Positions 23,358 to 31,445 of a stretch of DNA of 47,600 nt are shown here, one piece after another. A model generated the notes under the pieces. That model saw only the letters and a list, made by a program, of their open reading frames with translations. It searched no databases and was not told where the DNA came from. The translations under genes and the position numbers were made by a program. Every line of letters begins with the position of its first letter. Position 1 is the first letter of the stretch. This stretch comes from Actinomycetes bacterium (GTDB lineage Bacteria > Actinomycetota > Acidimicrobiia > Acidimicrobiales > Microtrichaceae), in the NCBI GenBank assembly GCA_023389745.1, contig JAEWED010000209.1, forward strand, positions 1 to 47,600, in the 5' to 3' direction.

Positions 23358-24281
23358 ATGGATCGCACCGACCACCTCGAGCTCGCGGCGAGCCAGCACG
23401 GCGCGGTGACGCGGGCGCAGCTGATCGAGCTCGGCTGGAGCTACGGCCAGATCGACTGGCTCGTCCGATCAGGACAGTGGGAGCGCGTCACGTCGACCGT
23501 GCTGCGGCGAGTGGGGTCGGCCGACACGAATCGACGCGCCGCCGTCGAGGCGGTCCTCGACGCGGGACCTCGCGCGCTCCTGTCGCACTTCTCCGCCGGG
23601 CGAATCTGGGGGCTGAAGGGCTGTTCGCTGCGACCGTTCCAGGCCGTGCGCTCGGCGACGACCACCCGGGTCTCGACGCTCGCGTCCGTTCGGCGCGTGG
23701 AGCGCCTGCCGCAGCGATGGCTGACGAACCTCGACGGCATCCCGATCGTGCGACCGGAGCTGCTGGCCATGCAGCTCTTCGACGTCTGCTCGCCCGAACG
23801 GGCCTCGACGCTGACCGACCGGCTCTGGTCGTACCGGCTGCTCTCGGGCCGGTCGATCGACGCGCTGCTCGAGGAGTTCGGGCGTCGGGGGCGAAACGGG
23901 ACCGCCGGGCTCCGGGCCTACTTCGAGATCCGTGGGATCGACTACATCCCGCCTGCCAGCGGTCTCGAGAGCCGGGCGATGCAGCTGCTCGAAGAGGCGG
24001 GCATCCCGATGGAGCGTCAGGTCGACACCGGCGACGACGACCGGTGGATCGGGCGGGTCGACTTCCGCCACCCGACGCTGCCGCTGGTGCTCGAGATCCA
24101 GAGCGAGCTGCACCACAGCGCGCTCGTCGACAAGGAGGCCGACGAGGCACGGATCAAGGCGCTGCGGGCGGCCGGCTTCGTCGTGTGCGAGGTCACCGAC
24201 GACACGGTGTGGTCACGTCCCGCCGAGTTCATCGCCGAGGTCCGCGACGGTTTGGAACGCGCCCGGAGACTCCGCCGCTGA
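23358..24281 (+). CDS. AbiEi-like/DUF559 protein (putative antitoxin-type regulator with a Vsr-like fold)
   Basis: A 307-aa cytoplasmic protein. Residues 6-50 (LAASQHGAVTRAQLIELGWS, IDWLVRSGQWERV) are the winged-helix region shared with AbiEi-type antitoxins. The C-terminal 110 residues (VDTGDDDRWIGRVDF, LPLVLEIQSELHHS, ALRAAGFVVCEVTDDTVW) resemble DUF559, a very-short-patch-repair-like endonuclease fold. Such proteins are common and often solitary in actinobacteria; no AbiEii-like toxin is next to it, so a toxin-antitoxin role is uncertain. ATG 23358 is the preferred start; ATG 23334 or GTG 23349 are possible alternatives. Divergent from moxR, with palindrome copy B between them. Confidence 0.75.
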   Translation: MDRTDHLELAASQHGAVTRAQLIELGWSYGQIDWLVRSGQWERVTSTVLRRVGSADTNRRAAVEAVLDAGPRALLSHFSAGRIWGLKGCSLRPFQAVRSATTTRVSTLASVRRVERLPQRWLTNLDGIPIVRPELLAMQLFDVCSPERASTLTDRLWSYRLLSGRSIDALLEEFGRRGRNGTAGLRAYFEIRGIDYIPPASGLESRAMQLLEEAGIPMERQVDTGDDDRWIGRVDFRHPTLPLVLEIQSELHHSALVDKEADEARIKALRAAGFVVCEVTDDTVWSRPAEFIAEVRDGLERARRLRR

Positions 24282-24316
24282 CGCCACCGTCTGCACCCGC
24301 TCGCGGCCCGAAGCCT

Positions 24317-24372
24317 CTCGAATTCCGATCTCGATTCGGGGCGATCACCTCGAAAGCGCGACGGATTTCGGG
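24317..24372. repeat. Palindromic element copy F
   Basis: Left arm CGAATTCCGATCTCGATTCG, centre GGGCGATCACC, right arm CGAAAGCGCGACGGATTTCG. Arms pair with a few mismatches. Confidence 0.8.
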
Positions 24373-24394
24373 AAGGGAGGGGGCGTCGACCGCG

Positions 24395-24450
24395 CCGACT
24401 TCCGATCTCGATTCGGACTCATCACCTCGAAAGAGAGACGAATTTCGAGG
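24395..24450. repeat. Palindromic element copy G
   Basis: Left arm CGACTTCCGATCTCGATTCG, centre ACTCATCACC, right arm CGAAAGAGAGACGAATTTCG. Located 23 bases after copy F. Confidence 0.8.
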
Positions 24451-24460
24451 GTGTGGGCGT

Positions 24461-24511
24461 CATCGGTCGCGGATTCGGGGTGATCACCCCGAAAACGAGA
24501 CGGATTTCGGG
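24461..24511. repeat. Palindromic element copy H
   Basis: The inner part (ATTCGGGGTGATCACCCCGAA) is split as ATTCGGGG-TGATCA-CCCCGAA and is a perfect palindrome; the right arm CGAAAACGAGACGGATTTCG (24490-24509) is the best match to the family consensus, while the outer left arm has decayed. Confidence 0.8.
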
Positions 24512-24536
24512 AAGGAGGGAAGGCGTCGAGGTGCGG

Positions 24537-26621
24537 TCAGGGGACGGCGACGCGTCGCAGGAGGTCGGACATCGCCAGGCGGGGCAGGGCGAGGGAGCCC
24601 TCGAGCTCGTCCGCGGCCACGGGGCGACCCAGGTGGTAGCCGCTCAGCAGGTCCACGCCGAGCTCGGCCATGCACCGCAGCTGGGCCGGATCCTCGATCC
24701 CCTCGGCACAGGACCTCGCACCGATCGCGTGCGCCAGGTCGACGAACGCCTTGACCGTCGGCATGGTCTGACGGCTGAACACGCCGTGCACGAACGCCTG
24801 GTCGATCTTCAACATGTCGACGGGGAAGTCGATGAGCCGGGCGAGCGACGAGTAGCCCGTGCCGAAGTCGTCGATCGCGATCGGCACGCCGGCGACGGCC
24901 AGCGCACGCAGCGACTCGGCGGTGTCGAGCTCGTCGCGGGCCATGGCGGTCTCGGTCACCTCGATGCCGATCCGTCCGATCAGCTCCGGGGTCGTGAGCC
25001 GCTCCCTGAGGCGCTCGGTGAACCCCGGCTCGTCGAGCTGACGCACCGACACGTTCACCCATGCCCGGACCGTCGGGTTGTCGGTCGCGTCGGCGAGCTG
25101 GCGCAGGTCTGCGATCGCGAGGTCGATCATCCGGTCGCCGATCGACACGACCTGGCCGGCCTCTTCGGCCACCGGGATGAACTCGCCCGCCGCGAGCAAC
25201 CCGCGGCGCGGGTGTGCCCAGCGGGCCAGGCTCTCGACCGCGACCGGTCGACCCGTGCGGGAGTCGAACATCGCCTGGTAGTGGGCACGCAGCTCGTCGC
25301 GCTCGACCATGCCGAGCAGCTCGCTCTCGGTCTCGAGTCGTGAGGCGAGCAACGAGCGGGCGTGGTCGTCGAAGGTCTCGCAGCGGTTCCGGCCCGCGTC
25401 CTTCGCCTGGTAGAGCGCGGCGTCGGCGTCACGCAGCAACGTCTCGGCGGTGGAGTCGTCGGACGAGAACGCCACGCCGACCGAACCGGTGACCACGAGG
25501 CGTCGACCGCGACTCGAGATCGGCTCGCGCAGCGCGCAGAGGATGCGGCGCACCAGCTGGTAGGCCGGCTCGGAGCCCTCGGCCTCGATCGCCAGGATGA
25601 ACTCGTCGCCGCCAAGTCGGGCGACCGCGTCACCCGGGCGCACCAGCGACCGCAGCCGCCGGGCGACCTCGACGAGCAGTGCGTCGCCCTCGGCGTGACC
25701 GAGGGTGTCGTTGACCCGCTTGAAGTGATCGAGGTCGACGAACACCACGGCGACCCGTTCGCCACGCAGCACCCGCTCGTTGAGCCACTCCGAGAGCGAC
25801 CCCCGGTTGTAGAGCCCCGTCAGCGAGTCCCGGGTCGCAGCGTGCACCAACCGGACACGAGCCTGTTCGGCCTGGTGGATCAGCTCGATCCGCTCACGCT
25901 CGGCGCGGCGACGTTCGCTCACGTCGGTGAAGTAGGCGACCACGCCCTGGCCCATCGGATGCGCCCGCACCTCGAGCCAGCGGTCGAGCTCGGCGACGTA
26001 GCCCTCGAAGCGCACGGACTCGCCGCGCAGCGCCCGCCCGAAGCTCTCCTCGTAGATCGAGCCGCGCAGCGACGAGAAGCGGTCCAGGAACACCTCTCCG
26101 ACCAGCTCGTCGGACGGCGCCTCGAGCACGTGGGCGGCCGCCCGGTTCACGAACGTGTACCGGGCCTCCGGGTCGAGCACGACGTACGCGTCGCTCATCT
26201 CGTCGAGCAGCCGGCTGTGCAGCTCCTCGTTCTGCACGGTGGCGTTCGCGTCGCGGAAGTAGGTGGCGACACCCTCGATCGAACCGTCGTCGCCGACGAG
26301 CGGCACGCAGTCGAGGAACGACCAGGACACGGCGTCACCCAGGCGCATCCCCACCAGTTGACCGGTGAGCGCCTCGCCGGTGCGCAGCGCGACCATCGCG
26401 GGGAACTCGCTGGGGGCGAGCTCTCGCCCGTCACGGGCGACGATCTGCCACATCTCGTCGGCCTCGCCCTTGCCGTGCAGCTCGGACGCCCCGAGCCCGA
26501 GCGCGCGGCGTGCCGGACGGTTGGACGCGACGATCTGCCCCGAGCGGTCCTGCACGATGACACCGGTGGGAATCGAGTCGAAGGCAGCGTCGAGCAAACG
26601 CCGGACGCGGTCAGTGGCCAT
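24537..26621 (-). CDS. PAS-PAS-GGDEF-EAL protein (cyclic di-GMP turnover)
   Basis: A 694-aa signalling protein without membrane helices. Two PAS-type sensor domains (about residues 8-110 and 128-235) precede a diguanylate cyclase domain with RLGGDEF at about 340 and an RPGD product-inhibition site five residues before it. An EAL domain follows from about 445. In the EAL domain the signature is ESL, the metal-site stretch DDFGTGYSS and LKID are intact, but the usual late Gln before GY is Ser (LLSGYHLGRP). Cyclase activity looks likely; phosphodiesterase activity may be weak. The ATG at 26621 begins the first PAS domain. Likely output targets in this window would be pili, flagella or glycan synthesis (inference). 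Confidence 0.93.
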   Translation of the reverse strand: MATDRVRRLLDAAFDSIPTGVIVQDRSGQIVASNRPARRALGLGASELHGKGEADEMWQIVARDGRELAPSEFPAMVALRTGEALTGQLVGMRLGDAVSWSFLDCVPLVGDDGSIEGVATYFRDANATVQNEELHSRLLDEMSDAYVVLDPEARYTFVNRAAAHVLEAPSDELVGEVFLDRFSSLRGSIYEESFGRALRGESVRFEGYVAELDRWLEVRAHPMGQGVVAYFTDVSERRRAERERIELIHQAEQARVRLVHAATRDSLTGLYNRGSLSEWLNERVLRGERVAVVFVDLDHFKRVNDTLGHAEGDALLVEVARRLRSLVRPGDAVARLGGDEFILAIEAEGSEPAYQLVRRILCALREPISSRGRRLVVTGSVGVAFSSDDSTAETLLRDADAALYQAKDAGRNRCETFDDHARSLLASRLETESELLGMVERDELRAHYQAMFDSRTGRPVAVESLARWAHPRRGLLAAGEFIPVAEEAGQVVSIGDRMIDLAIADLRQLADATDNPTVRAWVNVSVRQLDEPGFTERLRERLTTPELIGRIGIEVTETAMARDELDTAESLRALAVAGVPIAIDDFGTGYSSLARLIDFPVDMLKIDQAFVHGVFSRQTMPTVKAFVDLAHAIGARSCAEGIEDPAQLRCMAELGVDLLSGYHLGRPVAADELEGSLALPRLAMSDLLRRVAVP

Positions 26622-26687
26622 GGAGGTGTATCGACGCCTGAGGCCGCTATATGAATGTTGTTCGCCCGAAAGTTCCCGACGGAGCGG

Positions 26688-26780
26688 CACTTCCGTCTCG
26701 GTTTCGATGTCATGACCCGGAGGGCGAGACGGATTTCGGGAGAGGGAGACGGATTTCGGGAGGGGCGACGGATTTCGGGG
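26688..26780. repeat. Palindromic element copy I with two extra half-arms
   Basis: A complete but diverged copy (26688-26740, left arm with CTTCCGTCTCGGTTTCG) is followed by two more copies of only the right outer arm (GACGGATTTCGGG at 26748 and 26768). It lies upstream of both the GGDEF-EAL gene and the CRTAC1 gene, which diverge from here. Confidence 0.8.
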
Positions 26781-26877
26781 ATCGGTTCGGTCCCGTGTCC
26801 TACCCTGTCTCGACCGAATCCGTGGGGGGCACGGAGTCGGTCGGGCCGGGGTGTGAGGACCCGTGGAGAGGGCATCG

Positions 26878-28743
26878 ATGAACATCACGACGAGGCGACG
26901 TCGGCCGCGGGTCGGCGTCGCAGTGACAGCGATCGCGCTGGGCGCCCTGCTGGGGGCGGCGTGCTCCGGCGGCTCCGAGGCGTCGGACGGCGACGACGGC
27001 AACGGCGACCGCGGCGACGGGCCGGCGGCGTCGGCCGAGGTCGACGCCGCACGCGGCGACCTGCTCTTCACCGAGGTGGCCGCCGAGGCCGGCATCACCG
27101 GTTCCGCGTCGGACCTGAACCTGACGGGCGAAGCGGCCATGAGCTCGGGTGCTGCGGTCGCGGACGTCGACGGCGACGGCGACCTCGACATCTTCCTGCC
27201 CCGCATCGGCAAGCCCAACGCGCTCTACCTGAACGACGGCAAGGGCTCCTTCACCGACGAGGCCCGCAGTGCCGGCCTCGCCGGCGCGGCGCAGCGCTTC
27301 GGCTCCGCCGCGGCGGCGTTCCTCGACCTCGAGGGCGACGGCGACCTGGACCTGTTCGTCGCCGGATCCGGTCAGGGCGGCAACGACCTGTTCGTCAACG
27401 ACGGCAACGGCGTGTTCACCGAGGAGTCCGTCAGCCGCGGCCTGGTCTGGCCCGACGTGACCGACGCCGAGGCCGGCTCGCAGCACCACGGGGTGTCGGT
27501 CGCCGACGTCGACCACGACGGCGACATGGACCTGCTGGTGCTGCAGTGGTTCGGCGCGATCTACAACGCCGACGCCGTGAGCGCCGCGATCGACCGGGGG
27601 CTGCTCGACGACGACAGCGCCGCCGACCCGTGCTCGTCGTCGGCCGCCTTCGCCGAGCTCGGCTTCCCGATCCCCGAGGGCACCCCCGAGAACCGCTCCG
27701 GGCTGTTCCTCAACGACGGCGCCGGCAACTTCACCGACGGGACCGATCAGCTCGGGCTGCCGCTGCACGAGCTCGTCGCGTTCACCGGCTCGTTCGGCGA
27801 CGTCGACGGCGACGGTTGGCAGGACCTGGCCATCACCGGCGACGGCTGCACCAGCCGGTTGTTCCTCAACGTCGACGGCACCCGCTTCGAGGACGTCACC
27901 GGCCCCGCTGGCGTCGCGAACGACGAGAACGGCATGGGCTCGGTGCTGCGCGACGTCGACGGCGACGGCCGCCTCGACTGGTTCATCACGTCGATCGCCC
28001 ACCCCGACGGCGATGCCTGCAAGGGCGGCGGCTTCTTCGGCTGCACCGGCAACCGGCTCTTCCTGAACGCCGGCCCCGGCGACGGCACCCGGGTCACGTT
28101 CACCGATGCGACCGACGACTACGGCGTGCGCGACGGGGGCTGGGGCTGGGGCGCAGCGGTCGAGGACTTCTCGAACGACGGCCGCCTCGAGATCACCATG
28201 ACCAACGGCTACCGCATCAGCGACGACGCAGCCGCCGACCCCGACAGCTTCCACGCACCCTTCTACGAGGACACGACCCGCATGTGGGCGCTGCACGAGG
28301 GCCGGTACGTCGACGTGGCGACCGCCGCCGGCATCGACGACACGACGATCGGCCACGCGATGATCGCCTTCGACATGGACGGCGACGGCGACCTGGACCT
28401 GCTGATCGTGCCGACCGACGACCCGCCGCTGCTCTACCGCAACGACACCCCGCAGCGTTCGTGGCTGACCGTCGCGCTCGACGACCCGTCCCGGCCGGGC
28501 AACCGCTGGGGTGACGGCGCCAAGGTGAGCGTCGTCGCGGCCGAGGGCGACGAGCCCGTCGTCGGTTGGATCACGACGACCGGCTCCTACGAGTCGCAGT
28601 CACCGGCGCGGTTCCACGTCGGCCTCGGCGACCACGACGGTCCGGTCGAACGTGTCGAGATCACCTGGCCGGGCGACCCCGAGCCGCAGGTGCTGACCGA
28701 CGTCGAGGCGAACCAGCTGCTGGTCGTCGAACGCGAGACCTGA
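26878..28743 (+). CDS. CRTAC1-family lipoprotein (FG-GAP/VCBS repeats, ASPIC/UnbV domain)
   Basis: A 621-aa exported protein. A signal sequence ends at LLGAAC29, a probable lipobox. The body is an FG-GAP/VCBS beta-propeller: repeats with Ca2+-loop signatures such as VADVDGDGDLDIFLP, FLDLEGDGDLDLF and FGDVDGDGWQDLA, each followed by FLNDGxGxFTD-like strands. The last 75 residues (VERVEITWPGDPEPQVLTDV) are the ASPIC/UnbV domain. Function of bacterial members is unknown; UnbV itself is known from enediyne gene clusters. The ATG at 26878 has a GAGAGGG site five bases upstream, better than the GTG at 26863. Closely related to the protein at 36417-38288. Confidence 0.9.
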   Translation: MNITTRRRRPRVGVAVTAIALGALLGAACSGGSEASDGDDGNGDRGDGPAASAEVDAARGDLLFTEVAAEAGITGSASDLNLTGEAAMSSGAAVADVDGDGDLDIFLPRIGKPNALYLNDGKGSFTDEARSAGLAGAAQRFGSAAAAFLDLEGDGDLDLFVAGSGQGGNDLFVNDGNGVFTEESVSRGLVWPDVTDAEAGSQHHGVSVADVDHDGDMDLLVLQWFGAIYNADAVSAAIDRGLLDDDSAADPCSSSAAFAELGFPIPEGTPENRSGLFLNDGAGNFTDGTDQLGLPLHELVAFTGSFGDVDGDGWQDLAITGDGCTSRLFLNVDGTRFEDVTGPAGVANDENGMGSVLRDVDGDGRLDWFITSIAHPDGDACKGGGFFGCTGNRLFLNAGPGDGTRVTFTDATDDYGVRDGGWGWGAAVEDFSNDGRLEITMTNGYRISDDAAADPDSFHAPFYEDTTRMWALHEGRYVDVATAAGIDDTTIGHAMIAFDMDGDGDLDLLIVPTDDPPLLYRNDTPQRSWLTVALDDPSRPGNRWGDGAKVSVVAAEGDEPVVGWITTTGSYESQSPARFHVGLGDHDGPVERVEITWPGDPEPQVLTDVEANQLLVVERET

Positions 28744-28810
28744 GCACCCGACGGCTGGGCACCCGACGGCTGGGCGCGCGTCAGGTGCGCGCCGGAGCGG
28801 TCAGCTCCGG
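28744..28810. terminator. Hairpins between convergent genes, possible bidirectional terminator
   Basis: After the CRTAC1 stop there is a 15-bp direct duplication (GCACCCGACGGCTGG at 28744 and 28759). Two hairpins follow: GCGCGC (28774-28779) with GCGCGC (28787-28792), and CCGGAGC (28792-28798) with GCTCCGG (28804-28810), the latter overlapping the stop of the LppM-like gene. No T-tract, so termination is a guess from position and structure. Confidence 0.45.
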
Positions 28811-29988
28811 TGCTCGGTCCACTCGGTGCCGCTCCACCAGCGCTGCACCGACGCGTCGTCGGGGTCCGGGTACCAGCCCGCGGGCGTGGGCGGCTGCTCG
28901 ACGACGGGTGACGCCGGCGGCGGCACGATGACGGGTGGATCGACCGGCGGCTGCCAGGCCGGTGGATCGACCGGTGGCTGCCAGGCCGACGGCGGGGCCG
29001 TCGGCGGGAGAGACGGGGCCGTCGGTGGAAGGGACGGCGCGGTCGGCGTGAGCGGCGGCGCTGCGGTCGGCGGCAGCGACGGAGCGATCACCGGGAGCTC
29101 CTCGGGCCGGTTGCTCTCCGGCGTCGGAGCGGTGCCGACCGGCGGTGCCGCCCAACCGGCGTCGGGCACACCCGACGACGTCTCCGGTGCGCGGCGCGCA
29201 CGTGAGCGCCGCGGCTGCTTCGTGGACGTGTGCTTGCGGGTCGCGCCCACGATGAACAACACGAGGCCCAGCACCACCGCGAGCCCTGCGCCACCGACGA
29301 TCAGCTGCATCTGCGTCGGGAACTCGGTGGGGCCGGTGCGCATCGCCAGGGTCGTCGGCGCCTCGGGCTCGTCGAGGTGCCACGTCGCGGTGCCACCGCT
29401 GGTCGATGAGGCGTTCGACGACACGATCGTGCCCGGCAGCGAGATCGACAGGTCGAGCCCCGAGCCGGAGTTGCCGATGCCCGCCGCGTCGAGCACGTCG
29501 CGCATGGACTCCGGGACCATGCCGGCGTTCGCGCCGGCGATCATCTGGCCGAGCGGGAGGATCGTCGCGTCGAGCTGCCACCCTTCGTCGTCGGGCAGCT
29601 CGGTGATCTCCAGCGACGAGAACAGCTGCACCTGCTGGTCGGCCAGCGAACCGCCGTCGACGAGCACCTGCTCGACGTCGCGGTAGTCGTCGAAGGGCAC
29701 GACGAAGCGGTAGCCGACGCGATCGCCGTCCTCGATCTCTGAGAACTCGAAGCCCTCGACCGACTCGAACGACCCCTCGACGAGGGACTCGATGTCGATC
29801 GGCAGATCCTTCAGCTCGTCCTGGACCTTCCGGTTGGGGAACACCTCGACGACGACCTCGCCCGAGCCGTCGCTGTTGACGGTGACGTCGACATCGCCGT
29901 GCAGGCACCCGGTCGCGACGATCGAGCACAGTGCGACGACCACCAGCGTGAGTGCGCGCCGTCCCCGGGCGAAGTGCGCAGCTGCCAT
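28801..29988 (-). CDS. LppM-like lipoprotein with C-terminal DUF2510
   Basis: A 395-aa protein with a lipoprotein-like signal (VATGC28), an LppM-type extracytoplasmic domain (about residues 29-220, VDVTVNSDGSGEVVVEVF), a membrane helix (about 232-252, IVGGAGLAVVLGLVLFIVG), a Pro-rich low-complexity tail with tandem APSLPPT and WQPPVDPP units, and a terminal DUF2510 motif (GWYPDPDDASVQRWWSGTEWTEH). DUF2510 is an actinobacterial domain of unknown role. With the lipid anchor outside and one helix, the DUF2510 end would face the cytoplasm. ATG 29988 is preceded by AGAGAGGAC. It is not clear whether the signal is cleaved by signal peptidase II. Confidence 0.85.
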   Translation of the reverse strand: MAAAHFARGRRALTLVVVALCSIVATGCLHGDVDVTVNSDGSGEVVVEVFPNRKVQDELKDLPIDIESLVEGSFESVEGFEFSEIEDGDRVGYRFVVPFDDYRDVEQVLVDGGSLADQQVQLFSSLEITELPDDEGWQLDATILPLGQMIAGANAGMVPESMRDVLDAAGIGNSGSGLDLSISLPGTIVSSNASSTSGGTATWHLDEPEAPTTLAMRTGPTEFPTQMQLIVGGAGLAVVLGLVLFIVGATRKHTSTKQPRRSRARRAPETSSGVPDAGWAAPPVGTAPTPESNRPEELPVIAPSLPPTAAPPLTPTAPSLPPTAPSLPPTAPPSAWQPPVDPPAWQPPVDPPVIVPPPASPVVEQPPTPAGWYPDPDDASVQRWWSGTEWTEHRS

Positions 29989-30093
29989 GTCCGTCCTCTC
30001 TCCCTGCGTCGAGTGGTCATGTTGCAGGAGAAGGCCGTCGAAAGCGAGCTTCGCGGGCCCGTTCGCGGCGTCGGGTTCTGGGCAATCTCCCCA

Positions 30094-30099
30094 TAGGCT
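30094..30099 (+). promoter_or_regulatory. Possible -10 element (TANNNT) of the glycan operon
   Basis: TAGGCT lies five bases before the ATG at 30105. The distance would give a transcript starting at or next to the start codon. No clear -35 is seen. Confidence 0.3.
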
Positions 30100-30104
30100 G
30101 AGGT

Positions 30105-31445
30105 ATGCGCCGCGTCGCCCGACTGTTGAGCTACGGGGGGTGTGCGGTCGCGGTGCTGCTGCTGAGCAAGTACCACGCCACCTTCGTCGCCGACACCCCG
30201 TACGACTTCACCGGTTCGTTCCGCTTCACGTGGGCGATCGGGTACATCGGCGTGCTGCTCGTCGCCACCTACGCCGTCGGGTTGCCCGACCAGACCCGCA
30301 GCCGGCGCCAGGCGTTCTGGCTCGCGGTGATCGCCTCGCTCGGCGCCACCCTGGCGACCTCGGCGGTGCAGTTCGCGCTCGGCGACGCGCTGCTCCCCCG
30401 CTTCGTCGTGTTCGGTTCGGCGCTGTTCCTGATCCCGTGGCAGGTCGCCGTCGCCGGCGTGGCCCGAGACGGCCGCGACCGCGACGAGGACCGCGACCGG
30501 GTGCTGCTCGTCGCCGCGCCGGCGGAGCACGTCCGCCTCGAGATCGACCTGCACATCGCGCCCGAGCACTCCGCGGCGCTCACCGCGACCCTCACCCCCG
30601 AGGCCGCGTCGGGCGGCGAGCCCGGTGAGTGGCCGATCGTCGAGCTGCAACGACGCTGCGGCGCCACCGTCGTGGTGCTCGACCGCTACGCGCAGGCCGA
30701 GGACCGCGTCATCGCCCAGGCGGCCAAGCTGCACGAGTCCGGCGTGCGCGTCCGGACCCTGCAGGGCTTCTACGAGGAGTGGCTCGGCAAGCTGCCGCTG
30801 TCGGAGCTCGAACGTGCATCGCTGTTCTTCGACATCGGCGAGGTGCACCGGGCCCGCTACAGCCGCCTGAAGCGCGTCATGGACATCGCGCTCGGACTCG
30901 TCGGCCTGGTCGCTCTGGTGGTGGTCACACCCTTCGTCGGGCTCGGCGACCTGGTCGCCAACCGCGGTCCGCTCATGTACCGCCAGACCCGTGTCGGCAA
31001 GGGTGGCGAGCACTTCACGATCCTCAAGTTCCGCACGATGCGTGAGCTGCGCGCACAGGACGCGCACAGCGACTGGACCGCGCAGAACGACCCGCGCATC
31101 ACGCCGTTCGGCAACGTGCTGCGCCGCACCCATCTCGACGAGCTGCCCCAGGTGCTCAACATCCTGCGCGGCGACCTGGCGATCGTCGGGCCCCGCCCGG
31201 AGCAGCCCCGCTACGTCGAGGAGCTGAGCGACAAGCTGCCGTTCTACGACCTGCGCCACCTGGTCCGTCCCGGTCTGACCGGCTGGGCGCAGGTGAAGTA
31301 CGGCTACGCCGGCGACGAGCGAGACGCGCTCGAGAAGCTGCAGTACGAGTTCTTCTACCTGCGCCACCAGGACCTCACCTTCGACCAGCGGATCGTGCTC
31401 CGCACCCTGCGGTCGATGGTCGGTGGACAGGGAGCCGGTCGATGA
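30105..31445 (+). CDS. Polyprenyl-phosphate sugar phosphotransferase (initiating glycosyltransferase)
   Basis: A 446-aa membrane enzyme of the WcaJ/PglC type that moves a sugar phosphate from a nucleotide sugar to a lipid carrier, the first step of glycan or exopolysaccharide assembly. Four N-terminal hydrophobic helices lie within residues 8-130. The catalytic domain from about 255 starts with the re-entrant helix (MDIALGLVGLVALVVVTP) and has the hallmarks YRQTRVGKGG, FTILKFRTM, HLDELPQVLNILRGD and VGPRPEQPRYV. Sugar specificity cannot be read. The stop overlaps the methyltransferase start (ATGA). Confidence 0.95.
   Translation: MRRVARLLSYGGCAVAVLLLSKYHATFVADTPYDFTGSFRFTWAIGYIGVLLVATYAVGLPDQTRSRRQAFWLAVIASLGATLATSAVQFALGDALLPRFVVFGSALFLIPWQVAVAGVARDGRDRDEDRDRVLLVAAPAEHVRLEIDLHIAPEHSAALTATLTPEAASGGEPGEWPIVELQRRCGATVVVLDRYAQAEDRVIAQAAKLHESGVRVRTLQGFYEEWLGKLPLSELERASLFFDIGEVHRARYSRLKRVMDIALGLVGLVALVVVTPFVGLGDLVANRGPLMYRQTRVGKGGEHFTILKFRTMRELRAQDAHSDWTAQNDPRITPFGNVLRRTHLDELPQVLNILRGDLAIVGPRPEQPRYVEELSDKLPFYDLRHLVRPGLTGWAQVKYGYAGDERDALEKLQYEFFYLRHQDLTFDQRIVLRTLRSMVGGQGAGR

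Larger units (their letters stand above)
24282..24536. other. Convergent intergenic region filled by three palindromic elements
   Basis: Between two genes that end towards each other. Nearly the whole stretch is made of palindromic element copies F, G and H, one after another. Because it lies between stop codons, the elements may serve as bidirectional terminators here, but no T-tract is present. Confidence 0.75.

Noticed and set aside
23358..24281. A complete AbiE toxin-antitoxin pair
   Set aside because: There is no nucleotidyltransferase-type toxin gene beside it; the next gene converges and encodes GGDEF-EAL.
24537..27218. Extending the GGDEF-EAL protein by 199 residues upstream
   Set aside because: The extension passes through palindromic copy I and the start of the divergent CRTAC1 gene and is low complexity; the first PAS domain begins at the ATG at 26621.
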